Shown here one piece after another: positions 1 to 6,003 of a DNA stretch of 8,117 bases (position 1 is the stretch's first letter; every line of letters starts with the position of its first letter). The translations under genes and the position numbers were made by a program. The notes below the pieces were generated by a model that was not told where the DNA came from, did no database searches, and was given only the letters and a program-made list of their open reading frames with translations. Source of the stretch: Methanimicrococcus sp034006575 (GTDB taxonomy: Archaea; Halobacteriota; Methanosarcinia; Methanosarcinales; Methanosarcinaceae); assembly GCA_034006575.1 (NCBI GenBank), contig JAVESN010000080.1, forward strand, positions 1 through 8,117, read 5' to 3'.

Positions 1-180
1 TCTCTTTTTTCGCCGTCATACCCGGAACGCTCTCTTTTTTCGCCGCCGTAATCGGATCGTTCTCTTTTTTCGCCGTCATACCAGGAACGCTCTCTTTTTT
101 CGCCGTCGTAACCGGAACGCTCTCTTTTTTCGCCGCCGTAACCGGAACGCTCGCGCTTTTCGCCGTCATATTCCGTTCGT
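1..180 (-). repeat. 30-bp in-frame tandem repeat encoding a 10-residue unit
   Basis: Six contiguous 30-bp units (1-30, 31-60, 61-90, 91-120, 121-150, 151-180) lie within the DUF555 reading frame and continue past the left edge. Five units share their first 15 bases on the plus strand (TCTCTTTTTTCGCCG); the sixth, closest to the conserved domain, is the most diverged. The encoded unit is E-R-S/T-x-Y-D/G-G-E-K-R, where x is E, G, W or D. Variation is concentrated at x and at the D/G position, while Tyr, Gly, Glu and Lys-Arg are constant. The tail is a hydrophilic, nearly charge-balanced, probably disordered polyampholyte. Confidence 0.95.
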
Positions 181-563
181 TCGTGTTTTTCATGTTTTTC
201 AGGTTTTGGCGGGCGGCTGTCAGATAAAAATTCGGTGACTTCGGCAACTTTTAACGGGACGTCCCGAAGCGCTTTTCCGATTACGGACGTCGCGATGCGA
301 GACGCGTGTTCTTCGGATTCGGCTTCGTAAACTTTCATTTGAAAAAGAAGGCCGACCAATGCCGTATTTGCGACAACGTAAACGCTCATAAAATCTTCGT
401 TGCAACCGGCGCAACTCATTGTGCCGACGTCCACCCCGACATACTCCAATTTCGGATTTAAACGTTTGCCGGCTTCAGAAATTGCGATTCCGATTGCGTC
501 TTCACCGGTTGCAACATCTTTAACAAGCCAGGCCCCTTCTAAAAATACATTATAATTCGGCAT
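1..563 (-). CDS. DUF555/UPF0212 family protein with repetitive C-terminal tail (3' end outside window)
   Basis: The function of this archaeal family is unknown. My translation from the ATG at 563 gives 187 complete codons with no stop before the window edge. Residues 1-115 form the conserved domain: it starts MPNYNVFLEGAWLVKDV, has a CxxC pair in MSCAGCNEDFMSVYVVA (Cys51, Cys54; possibly metal-binding or redox), and continues through FQMKVYEAESEEHASRIA to VTEFLSD. I recall the family as about 115-130 residues, so the rest is an extension. After a Pro/Lys/His linker (116-128), residues 129 onward are a 10-residue repeat, ERSGYDGEKR with variants. The start is supported by GGGAG (572-576 on the other strand) eight bases upstream of the ATG. 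The gene lies 155 bp downstream of the DUF357 gene on the same strand, so co-transcription is possible but not shown. The true C-terminus is not visible. Family call is confident; role unknown. Confidence 0.88.
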   Translation of the reverse strand, partial: MPNYNVFLEGAWLVKDVATGEDAIGIAISEAGKRLNPKLEYVGVDVGTMSCAGCNEDFMSVYVVANTALVGLLFQMKVYEAESEEHASRIATSVIGKALRDVPLKVAEVTEFLSDSRPPKPEKHEKHERTEYDGEKRERSGYGGEKRERSGYDGEKRERSWYDGEKRERSDYGGEKRERSGYDGEKR

Positions 564-718
564 TTATTTTTCTCCCATATTCGTAATCTTCTTCAATTTA
601 ATTTCAACATTAAATCAATGAAATGTATTTCAATTTTCCTCTCAATCATCCATCAAATTCAATATTCTAATTGGGATAAACAATTTTGAAGTTAAATAAT
701 TAAGCTTTCCTTAAATCT

Positions 719-1015
719 TTAAATCGTAAAAAGGATTTCGTCATCCACGTCAAAAACGCCCAATTTGGCGCCGGCATCCAGCCAGGCATGCCCGTAACTG
801 AAAGAAGCCAGAGCGTTGACGTAATCTTCTTTTTCTAAAAAGTGAATCCCGTCTTTGTGATAGGAATCCGCCATAATTTTAAAATCGTTTGCAACCGCAC
901 GCATATGAGACGCTTCAATCGATGACGGAACGGCTTTTAAAAGGGCGGCCGCCAAAAGCTTTTCATAACGATACGTTTTCTCCAGTAAATCCGCCGGCAT
1001 ACTTTTTCTTCCCAC
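719..1015 (-). CDS. DUF357 family protein
   Basis: Small archaeal protein of unknown biochemical function. The 98-residue translation ends with the family signature: HFLEKEDYVNALASFSYGHA (59-78) followed by WLDAGAKLGVFDV, in which the D-Y-V-N-A-L-A-S-F-S-Y-G-H run is diagnostic. The protein is mainly helical, with no transmembrane segment or metal motif. The start is uncertain. The longest frame begins at GTG (1015) with no visible ribosome binding site. The internal ATG at 1000 (Met6) is preceded by purine-rich GGGAAGA and gives 93 residues, which I find at least as likely. Upstream is a 158-bp AT-rich spacer after dphB, and downstream is the DUF555 gene on the same strand. Such small conserved proteins are often presumed informational, but nothing here shows a role. 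Confidence 0.85.
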   Translation of the reverse strand: MGRKSMPADLLEKTYRYEKLLAAALLKAVPSSIEASHMRAVANDFKIMADSYHKDGIHFLEKEDYVNALASFSYGHAWLDAGAKLGVFDVDDEILFTI

Positions 1016-1026
1016 GTTTTGTTTCG

Positions 1027-1137
1027 ATAATATTTATTACAATATTTTAACACATTTTTATAATATTTTACAATATTTTGATAATATTTTTCAATAGAGT
1101 TTCTGTTTTTTATAATATTATTTTGCAATATTTATTT
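1027..1137. repeat. Degenerate AATATT-rich repeat in the dphB-DUF357 spacer
   Basis: The spacer between dphB and the DUF357 gene is almost pure A+T. It contains many imperfect copies of CAATATTTT / ATAATATTTT at roughly 15-16 bp spacing (for example around 1040, 1059, 1071, 1082, 1112 and 1125). No gene is supported here. A TATA-like promoter for the DUF357 gene may be hidden in it, but the composition makes any single choice meaningless. Confidence 0.55.
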
Positions 1138-1173
1138 CCATTTTATTTTTTGTTCCGCGAATTGCGTTACGAT

Positions 1174-1977
1174 TTATAAATCCGCATCGGAAAGCAAACA
1201 CTTCGGGGCGCCGGCTAATTTTACCAAGGCTTCCGCTTCTATAAAGTGAAGTTTTCCCGGGATGATTAAAATTTGAAGGGGTTTGCCGAGTTCAAAAGAG
1301 TTTATGTTTTCCGCGAAATCCGCGATGACGGAAACATCATCGGATCCGGCGCGCGCGATTCCGATTGCGATTTGGTTCATCATAACGCCCTCTTGTCTTT
1401 GTTTTTCCGTTTCCAAAAGCAATGAGAGGCCTTCCTGAACCGTCATGTAACCGTGTTCGTTGTTTATGTCTAAAAAAACAAGCGTATGGAGACCGTTTTT
1501 CTGATTGAATTGGATGGTGTCGTACGGTGTTTCCGTGATGACACGTTTTCCGCGATGGCTGACATAGGGAAACGGGACGCTGACGGATTTTCCGAAGCGA
1601 TAGTTTTGAAGTCCCGAAAGGCCAAAAACGGCGGAGGTGATGGATGCGCCGTGAATCAACTTTGTCTCAATCCCCATGTCATGCGCTCGAATTCGGAGGT
1701 CAACGTGCGTCGTTGAAGCCATCGTATCGCCGCCCGTTAAAAAAACGACATTTTTATCTTTGGCATTTTCCAGCCAGTTCGGGTTTTGTTCCACATCCTC
1801 GCGCATTAAACGAATGACGGGCTTGCCGTAGAGCTTTTCCATTTTTTCAAAGGTTGTTCCCATCAAGTAAGAGGTGTAAAATTCTAAATAAACGAGATCC
1901 GCCGATTGAATCGCTTCCAATCCTTTCAGAGAAATATCCCGCTCGTCAAAAAGTCCCAATCCGACAAAAGTTAGCAT
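1174..1977 (-). CDS. dphB: Diphthine synthase (EF-2 diphthamide biosynthesis methyltransferase)
   Basis: Uses S-adenosylmethionine to methylate the 3-amino-3-carboxypropyl histidine of translation elongation factor 2, the second stage of diphthamide synthesis, in the cytoplasm. The 267-residue length is typical of the archaeal enzyme, a class III (tetrapyrrole-methylase fold) methyltransferase. Visible landmarks: N-terminal strand MLTFVGLGLFDERDISLKGL with the GLGL loop (6-9), YLEFYTSYLMG (30-40), LMRED (57-61), the cofactor-side motif TGGDTMASTTHVDLRIRA (81-98), HGASI (109-113), and LHFIEAEALVKLAGAP near the C-terminus. In most homologues I recall the motif as GGDPM, so Thr85 is a mild variant. 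The ATG at 1977 begins exactly at the conserved N-terminus, although no clear ribosome binding site precedes it. It is divergent from perR across a 340-bp spacer. Identification is firm. Confidence 0.95.
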   Translation of the reverse strand: MLTFVGLGLFDERDISLKGLEAIQSADLVYLEFYTSYLMGTTFEKMEKLYGKPVIRLMREDVEQNPNWLENAKDKNVVFLTGGDTMASTTHVDLRIRAHDMGIETKLIHGASITSAVFGLSGLQNYRFGKSVSVPFPYVSHRGKRVITETPYDTIQFNQKNGLHTLVFLDINNEHGYMTVQEGLSLLLETEKQRQEGVMMNQIAIGIARAGSDDVSVIADFAENINSFELGKPLQILIIPGKLHFIEAEALVKLAGAPKCLLSDADL

Positions 1978-2038
1978 AAAGATTCAATCGGGGGGATGTT
2001 ATTTAATCGTTTTCTAAAGCAAAGCGGAAACGGAAAGG

Positions 2039-2050
2039 TTTAAATATAGC
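2039..2050 (-). promoter_or_regulatory. Candidate TATA box for dphB
   Basis: Read on the minus strand this is GCTATATTTAAA, about 65 bases upstream of the dphB ATG. An archaeal start site about 25 bases downstream would leave a leader of around 40 bases. The region is AT-rich, so this is a suggestion only. Confidence 0.35.
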
Positions 2051-2188
2051 TTCAATATAGACTTAATATTAATAGAAAAAATTTCTATCAAGAATTTTTT
2101 CTTAAAGGGAACCGAATTGAGATTATTAAATAGAAGAAATTAAAAATTATTATATATGAGACCATTCCTCTTATCGTTTTATTTGATA

Positions 2189-2203
2189 CCATAATTATTA
2201 AAG
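2189..2203. promoter_or_regulatory. Candidate PerR operator upstream of perR
   Basis: CCATAATTATTAAAG matches 11 of 15 positions of the Bacillus Per box TTATAATTATTATAA, with the central ten bases ATAATTATTA perfect. It lies about 20 bases upstream of the candidate perR TATA box, a position that could serve autoregulation. In sequence this AT-rich such a match can arise by chance, and archaeal PerR sites may differ from the bacterial one. Confidence 0.25.
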
Positions 2204-2223
2204 CAAATAATCTATTAATCTTA

Positions 2224-2232
2224 TTTATAAAA
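2224..2232 (+). promoter_or_regulatory. Candidate TATA box for perR
   Basis: TTTATAAAA fits the archaeal TATA consensus. A start site near 2252 would give a leader of about 65 bases ending in the ribosome binding site GAGG at 2307-2310. Confidence 0.4.
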
Positions 2233-2317
2233 CATCAATTATGCCTATTACTCCTATTATGAATAACGATGCGCGGCCAAAAGGAAGTCAGGCTGCACTC
2301 CAAAAAGAGGCTTATGT

Positions 2318-2746
2318 ATGATTAAAAGAAAAACCGTTCAGAAAATGAAAATCATGGAATATTTAATGAGCACGACTTCGCATCCGACCGCGGAAGCCGT
2401 TTATGCGGAAGTTTCTAAAGATATTCCGACAATCAGTTTATCCACGGTCTATCGAAATTTAAATTTGATGGCCGAAGACGGAGATATCTTGAAATTTGAA
2501 GTCGGCAACGAAGCTCACTTTGACGCGGACACCAGTTTTCATCATCACGTGTATTGCAAGTTGTGCAAATGCGTTTTTGATTTGCATGATAAGGAAATCG
2601 CAAATTACATAAAAGAAAATGCTCGCATTCCGAATTTTGAAATTGAAAACACGAACTTAATTTTCGTCGGCAAATGTTATGACTGCGATTTGCAAAAAGA
2701 AAGTGTAACGCAGAAAAAGAACATGGATGTCCAAACATTGAATTAA
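2318..2746 (+). CDS. perR: PerR-type peroxide-responsive Fur-family repressor
   Basis: Fur-superfamily DNA-binding metalloregulator of 142 residues. Residues 1-60 form the winged helix, with SHPTAEAVYAEV and the recognition-helix motif LSTVYRNLNLM (41-51). The dimerisation/metal domain follows. All five positions that bind the regulatory Fe/Mn in Bacillus PerR align with the same spacing: His22, Asp69, His75, His77 and Asp88. Asp88 (the PerR Asp104 position) favours PerR over Fur. The structural zinc cysteines are in CKLC (80, 83) and CYDC (120, 123). In PerR, peroxide oxidises metal-binding histidines and releases the protein from DNA. GAGG at 2307-2310, seven bases before the ATG, supports the start. 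The N-terminal helix is shorter than in Bacillus PerR. Rubrerythrin is the next gene on the same strand and is the obvious candidate target, though regulation is inferred. Confidence 0.9.
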   Translation: MIKRKTVQKMKIMEYLMSTTSHPTAEAVYAEVSKDIPTISLSTVYRNLNLMAEDGDILKFEVGNEAHFDADTSFHHHVYCKLCKCVFDLHDKEIANYIKENARIPNFEIENTNLIFVGKCYDCDLQKESVTQKKNMDVQTLN

Positions 2747-2775
2747 ATACGCTTTTTAATTTCCGCCGCTCGTTT

Positions 2776-2793
2776 TGTCCGTTAAATCGGACA
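2776..2793 (+). terminator. Possible hairpin terminator after perR
   Basis: TGTCCG (2776-2781) and CGGACA (2788-2793) form a perfect 6-bp stem with a TTAAAT loop, 30 bases after the perR stop. It is followed by a T-rich but interrupted stretch (GATTATTATTTATT). It could end perR transcription or stabilise its 3' end. Confidence 0.4.
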
Positions 2794-2910
2794 GATTATT
2801 ATTTATTGCAAGTTGTAAGAAATAAAAGTGGTTTTTAATGATGAAAAGTTTTTAATGATATTTTTCAATGTTTTTTCAATGACGCTTTTTTAATATTCCA
2901 TGATTCTTTT

Positions 2911-3022
2911 TACTGATGTTTTTTTACTGATGTTTTTTTACTGATGTTTTTTTACTGATGTTTTTTTAATGATGTTTTTTTAATGATGTTTTTTTAATGA
3001 TGTTTTTTTAATGATATCTTTT
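2911..3022 (+). repeat. 14-bp T-rich tandem array between perR and rbr
   Basis: Eight head-to-tail 14-bp units start at 2911, 2925, 2939, 2953, 2967, 2981, 2995 and 3009. The first four are identical (TACTGATGTTTTTT), the next three are identical with one change (TAATGATGTTTTTT), and the eighth is degenerate. Looser related copies (TTTTTAATGATG, TTTTTCAATG, TTTTTTCAATGACG) lie upstream from about 2836 and further traces continue to about 3050. Blocks of identical neighbours indicate growth by slippage or unequal exchange. Each unit supplies a T-run on the perR/rbr coding strand. Because euryarchaeal RNA polymerases terminate at oligo-T, the array could act as a stack of terminators after perR. 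No gene is supported in this 400-bp spacer. Confidence 0.95.
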
Positions 3023-3089
3023 AATAATTTTTTTTAAATGATACTCTTAAATAATAATAATTTCTATTAAAAATCTGTTACATACCTTT

Positions 3090-3100
3090 TTTATAAAAAT
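3090..3100 (+). promoter_or_regulatory. Candidate TATA box for rubrerythrin
   Basis: TTTATAAAAAT lies about 60 bases before the preferred ATG (3155). Initiation about 25 bases downstream (near 3121) would leave a leader of around 33 bases that contains the GGTGA ribosome binding site. Spacing is self-consistent. Confidence 0.5.
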
Positions 3101-3154
3101 AAAACTGTTATCGCATTTTTAAAATCTGCTCAAAACAGTATAATGGTGAATTAT

Positions 3155-3673
3155 ATGACAAGAACGGAAGAAAATTTAAAAGCCGCGTTTATCGGCGAAA
3201 GTCAAGCTCGAAATAAATATGATTATTTCGCAAAAGTCGCAAAGAATGAAGGGCACCCTTTTATTGCAAAAGTCTTTGAGGAAACCGCTTTAAACGAGAT
3301 GCAACACGCCAAAGATGAGTTTAAAAAGTTAAACGGTATCGGAACCACGGCTGAAAACCTTAAAGTGGCGATGGACGGCGAAGATTATGAAACAAACGTC
3401 ATGTATCCGGAATTTGCCGAAATCGCGGATGAAGAAGGTTTTCCCGAGGTCGCTCGAATGTTTCGTCAAATCGCGAAAGTGGAAGAACAACACAGACAAA
3501 GATATGAAAAGCTTTTGGAACAATTACAAAACGGCACGCTTTACAAAAGAGATGAGCCCATTCACTGGAAATGCATGAAATGCGGTTTTGTTCACTACGG
3601 AAAAGAACCGCCGGCAAAATGCCCGTCCTGCCAACACCCGACGGAATACTTCGAACCCGAGGATATTTTCTGA
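3155..3673 (+). CDS. rbr: Rubrerythrin
   Basis: Non-haem iron peroxidase that reduces hydrogen peroxide to water in the cytoplasm of anaerobes. With the ATG at 3155 it has 172 residues. The N-terminal four-helix ferritin-like domain carries a complete diiron ligand set: Glu15, Glu48 and His51 (NEMQHA), Glu86 and Glu89 (PEFAEI), Glu110 and His113 (EEQH). The C-terminal rubredoxin-like Fe(Cys)4 domain has CMKC (140, 143) and CPSC (156, 159), which passes electrons to the diiron site. An upstream in-frame ATG at 3143 would add MVNY, but it has no ribosome binding site, whereas GGTGA at 3145-3149 sits five bases before 3155 and the protein then starts MTRTEENLKAAF like its relatives. It follows perR on the same strand and is probably derepressed by peroxide through PerR (inference). 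Confidence 0.95.
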   Translation: MTRTEENLKAAFIGESQARNKYDYFAKVAKNEGHPFIAKVFEETALNEMQHAKDEFKKLNGIGTTAENLKVAMDGEDYETNVMYPEFAEIADEEGFPEVARMFRQIAKVEEQHRQRYEKLLEQLQNGTLYKRDEPIHWKCMKCGFVHYGKEPPAKCPSCQHPTEYFEPEDIF

Positions 3674-3737
3674 TTCGGATTTGATTTGAAATTGAATTAA
3701 AATTGAATTAAAAATCAATCAAAAGTAATTTTAAATA

Positions 3738-3762
3738 TTAAATTAAATTAAATTAAATTAAA
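3738..3762. repeat. TTAAA pentanucleotide repeat, five copies
   Basis: Five perfect TTAAA units directly abut the left arm of the terminator hairpin in the rbr-pyrG convergent spacer. Looser ATTGAATTAAA motifs precede it from about 3688. Most simply explained as replication slippage in AT-rich spacer DNA. Confidence 0.85.
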
Positions 3763-3792
3763 AAAAGAGCCGGAAATACTCCGGCTTTTTTA
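3761..3792. terminator. Bidirectional intrinsic terminator between rbr and pyrG
   Basis: AGCCGGA (3768-3774), loop AATAC, TCCGGCT (3780-3786) form a perfect 7-bp GC-rich stem. It is flanked by A6 on the left and a T-run on the right, so each strand reads as a hairpin followed by T residues. It lies about 90 bases after the rbr stop and about 180 bases after the pyrG stop, which are convergent, and can serve both transcripts. Confidence 0.75.
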
Positions 3793-3876
3793 TTTTAAAT
3801 TCGGTTTTTTTTTAATTGATAAAAAACCAACTTTCTTTTTTGTTTTGCATTTAAGTTTGTAACCGCTATTTTATTT

Positions 3877-3941
3877 GCATTTGCATTTTCTGTTTTTTGC
3901 ATTTGCATTTTCTGTTTTTTTGCGTTTGCACCTTCAGTTTG
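3877..3941. repeat. 22-bp tandem repeat downstream of pyrG
   Basis: Two identical 22-bp units (3877-3898 and 3899-3920), each GCATTTGCATTTTC followed by TG and T6, are followed by a degenerate third copy to about 3941. The spacer from 3793 to 3971 is otherwise T-rich on the plus strand and shows no gene. Confidence 0.85.
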
Positions 3942-3971
3942 TATTAAAATCCGCAACCGCATCGAGCGTTT

Positions 3972-5582
3972 TTAATGTTTGTTTTCTTTTGCCGCTTTTA
4001 AGAAGGCCGTAAAAATCGGTTCGGCGCGCAACGGTCTGGATTTAAATTGCGGGTGATATAATGTGCCGATGAAGAATTTCTTTTCGGGAAGCTCGATGAT
4101 TTGTTTGGTGCCGTTGATGTCTCCCGAAAAAACCATTCCTTTTTCTTCAAGAATTTTGATGTATTCCTCGTTGATTTCATATCTGTTTCGGAATCGCTGT
4201 GAGATGGCGTTTTTGCCGTATATCTTTTTGGCCAGCGTTCCGTCTTTGACGGAGATTTCGTATTCTCCCAATTTCATTATGCCGCGAAATCCGGAAAGGT
4301 CGCTTTCTTTTGAAGTCACGTCGACAACGGGATGTTCCGTGTTGATGTCCAATTCAGTCGTATTGGCGCCGGTAAGTCCGACGACGTTTCTCGCGAAATC
4401 TATGACCGCCGCTTGCATGCCGAATCCGATTCCAAGAAACGGAATGTCGTTGACTCGGGCGAATTCCACGGCTTTTAAGATTCCGTGAGAGCCTCTTTCC
4501 CCAAAAGCGCCGGGAACGATGATTCCGTCATAATTTTTGAGATTTTCCAATAACGACGGGTCAACCTCGATTCGTTCCGAATTGATTAAATCCACATTCG
4601 CTTTAATTCCGGAAGCGGTTGAGCCGTGTTTGACGGCTTCAAAAACACTGATATAAGAATCCGGAAGGTCGGTGTATTTTCCGATTAAAGCCAATTGAAC
4701 GACTTCTGAGTCCGGCAATTCAGAGACTGTTTTCATGCGCTCAACCATTTCATCCCAATCGGTCGAGGGCGGATTTTCGGGCTCGTCTAAGCCGAGAGCT
4801 TCGATGAGATGATCCGTTAATCCTTGCTCATCCAAAATGTGCGGAATCGCGTACAAATTTTCCACGTCAAAAGCGCTGATAACGCATTTTTCCGGGACGT
4901 CGCAGAAAAGAGAAATTTTTTCTTTCGTTTCTTTTCTCAGCGGCAAGGTCGAGCGGCCGACAATATAATCGGGAGATAATCCGAGCGTTCTCATTTCTTT
5001 GACGGAGTGCTGTGTCGGTTTTGTTTTTTGCTCCCCTTGCGTATCGTCAAAGAAAAGCGTGACATGAACGAATTTCATGTTTCCTTGAGGCTCTTCATTT
5101 TTCATTTGGCGAATGGCTTCCATATAAAACATACTTTCATAGTCGCCGACCGTTCCGCCGATTTCAATGAGGCAAACATCCGCGCCGCTTCTTTTCGCTG
5201 CGGTTCTGAGTTTGTATTTGATTTCGTTTGTGATGTGCGGAATGATTTGAACGGTTTTTCCGAGAAATTCCCCGCGGCGTTCGCGGTCCAAAACGGTGGA
5301 ATAAACATTTCCCGTTGTAATATCGTGGTCGGCCGTTAAGTCCACGTCTAAAAATCTCTCGTAATTTCCAAGATCCAAATCCACTTCTCCGCCGTCATTT
5401 AAAACACAGATTTCGCCGTGCTGAAGCGGCGTCATGATGCCGGCATTTACATTTAAATAAGGATCCACTTTGATTGCTGTTACTTTATAGCCTCTGTTCT
5501 TTAAATTTCGCCCGATTGAAGCCGAAGTAATCCCTTTTCCAAGACCGCTGATCACACCGCCCGTAACAACAATATATTTCAT
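3972..5582 (-). CDS. pyrG: CTP synthase with apparently inactivated glutaminase domain
   Basis: Makes CTP from UTP, ATP and a nitrogen donor, the last step of de novo pyrimidine nucleotide synthesis. The 536 residues span both usual domains. The synthetase half (1-265) is intact: P-loop SGLGKG (12-17, Lys16), metal ligands Asp70 (VDLDLG) and Glu140 (LIEIGGTVGD), IPHITN (114-119) and GEQKTKPTQHSVKE (183-196). The class I glutamine amidotransferase half (about 295-530) is recognisable but lacks catalytic residues: the nucleophile motif GICLGMQ reads GIGFGMQ (Gly386 for Cys), the HPEF motif reads HPQF (His510 kept, Gln512 for Glu), and PGGFG reads PGAFG (Ala359). The conserved ERHRHRYE is also altered (SQRFRNRYE). 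I expect ammonia-dependent activity only. AGGA seven bases before the ATG supports the start. It is monocistronic by layout: convergent with rbr, with 578 bp to the next upstream gene. Confidence 0.97.
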   Translation of the reverse strand: MKYIVVTGGVISGLGKGITSASIGRNLKNRGYKVTAIKVDPYLNVNAGIMTPLQHGEICVLNDGGEVDLDLGNYERFLDVDLTADHDITTGNVYSTVLDRERRGEFLGKTVQIIPHITNEIKYKLRTAAKRSGADVCLIEIGGTVGDYESMFYMEAIRQMKNEEPQGNMKFVHVTLFFDDTQGEQKTKPTQHSVKEMRTLGLSPDYIVGRSTLPLRKETKEKISLFCDVPEKCVISAFDVENLYAIPHILDEQGLTDHLIEALGLDEPENPPSTDWDEMVERMKTVSELPDSEVVQLALIGKYTDLPDSYISVFEAVKHGSTASGIKANVDLINSERIEVDPSLLENLKNYDGIIVPGAFGERGSHGILKAVEFARVNDIPFLGIGFGMQAAVIDFARNVVGLTGANTTELDINTEHPVVDVTSKESDLSGFRGIMKLGEYEISVKDGTLAKKIYGKNAISQRFRNRYEINEEYIKILEEKGMVFSGDINGTKQIIELPEKKFFIGTLYHPQFKSRPLRAEPIFTAFLKAAKENKH

Positions 5583-5641
5583 CTTTTTATCCTGCCCGAA
5601 TTCATTTTCAAAAATATAACCCTAAAAATTCTTTTAAAATT

Positions 5642-5652
5642 TAAATATAAAT
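5642..5652 (-). promoter_or_regulatory. Candidate TATA box for pyrG
   Basis: The minus strand reads TTTATATTTAA about 65 bases before the pyrG ATG, which would give a leader of about 40 bases. A second TATA-like run (TTATTTATA, around 5682-5690) lies further upstream. Both are in strongly AT-rich DNA, so the choice is weak. Confidence 0.3.
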
Positions 5653-5824
5653 TAAATTTAAAGATACGAAAATAGGAGTATAAATAAGTGATTCCTTTTT
5701 AAATAAAAAAGTTATCTGAAGAATGGATAAATGTGTAAAAAATAATTCAAGAGCGAAGAATTCAAAATGAATAAATAAAAATTTTAAAAAACAAATAACA
5801 TATTTTATTCAATTTTTGAATTTT

Positions 5825-6003
5825 TCTGAAATCCTTTCAAAATTCTATCCGAAATATTCTAAAACTCTTTCTGAAATATTCTAATTTTTTTTCTGAATAA
5901 TTTCAAAATTCTTTCTGATTCTGAAATACTTTAAATTCTTTCAGAAATACTCTAAATTCTTTCAGAAATACTCTAAATTCTTTCAGAAATATCTTTAAAA
6001 TTC
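5825..6003. repeat. Decayed ~21-bp tandem array in the pyrG upstream spacer
   Basis: Units of 21-23 bp begin near 5825, 5848, 5870, 5892, 5920, 5941, 5962 and 5983; a short TCTGAT piece at 5914-5919 interrupts the phase. The units at 5941 and 5962 are identical and start TCAGAAATACTCTAAATTCT; the others drift. Most junctions contain the odd-centred dyad TTTC(A/T)GAAA. The whole gene-free spacer 5583-6160 (578 bp) is AT-rich. It holds this array, a possible pyrG promoter at its left end and a terminator for the membrane protein gene at its right end; I see no gene in it. Confidence 0.85.

Larger units (their letters stand above)
1978..2317. other. Divergent dphB/perR promoter spacer, no gene
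   Basis: This 340-bp AT-rich stretch separates two divergently transcribed genes and contains no supportable coding frame. It holds the TATA candidates for both genes and one palindromic PerR-like site, each listed separately. The last 50 bases, from about 2268, are noticeably more GC-rich (GATGCGCGGCC, GTCAGGCTGCACTCC) and would form the 5' leader of the perR mRNA. Confidence 0.6.

Noticed and set aside
1..180. CRISPR array from the 30-bp repeats at the left edge
   Set aside because: The units are contiguous without spacers, and they stay open in the DUF555 frame with variation focused on two residues.
937..1128. Minus-strand open frame rich in Asn, Tyr and Lys between dphB and DUF357
   Set aside because: It overlaps the N-terminal half of the well-supported DUF357 gene in another frame, and its residues simply reflect the AATATT-rich spacer repeat.
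1486..1716. 76-codon plus-strand open frame inside dphB
   Set aside because: It is antisense to conserved diphthine synthase motifs and lacks any family signature or ribosome binding site.
2911..3022. Box C/D-like motifs (TGATG next to CTGA) in the 14-bp repeat
   Set aside because: The motifs recur every 14 bases as part of a tandem repeat, with no guide-length spacing or C'/D' arrangement expected of an archaeal sRNA.
3143..3154. Upstream ATG for rubrerythrin adding MVNY
   Set aside because: It has no ribosome binding site and itself overlaps the GGTGA that serves the ATG at 3155. Relatives start at the MTRTEENLK-like position.
4063..4488. 141-codon plus-strand open frame inside pyrG
   Set aside because: It is antisense to the conserved amidotransferase domain of pyrG and has no recognisable motif. 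pyrG clearly explains the sequence.
5807..5821. Inverted repeat ATTCAA-TTT-TTGAAT as an operator or terminator
   Set aside because: It consists only of short AT-rich arms with a 3-base loop in very AT-rich DNA, and it does not lie at a gene end. Not separable from chance.
5825..6003. Heat-shock-element-like TTCnGAA motifs
   Set aside because: True eukaryotic elements use nGAAn blocks in 5-bp alternation. Here the motif recurs every 21 bp, and archaea do not use that factor.
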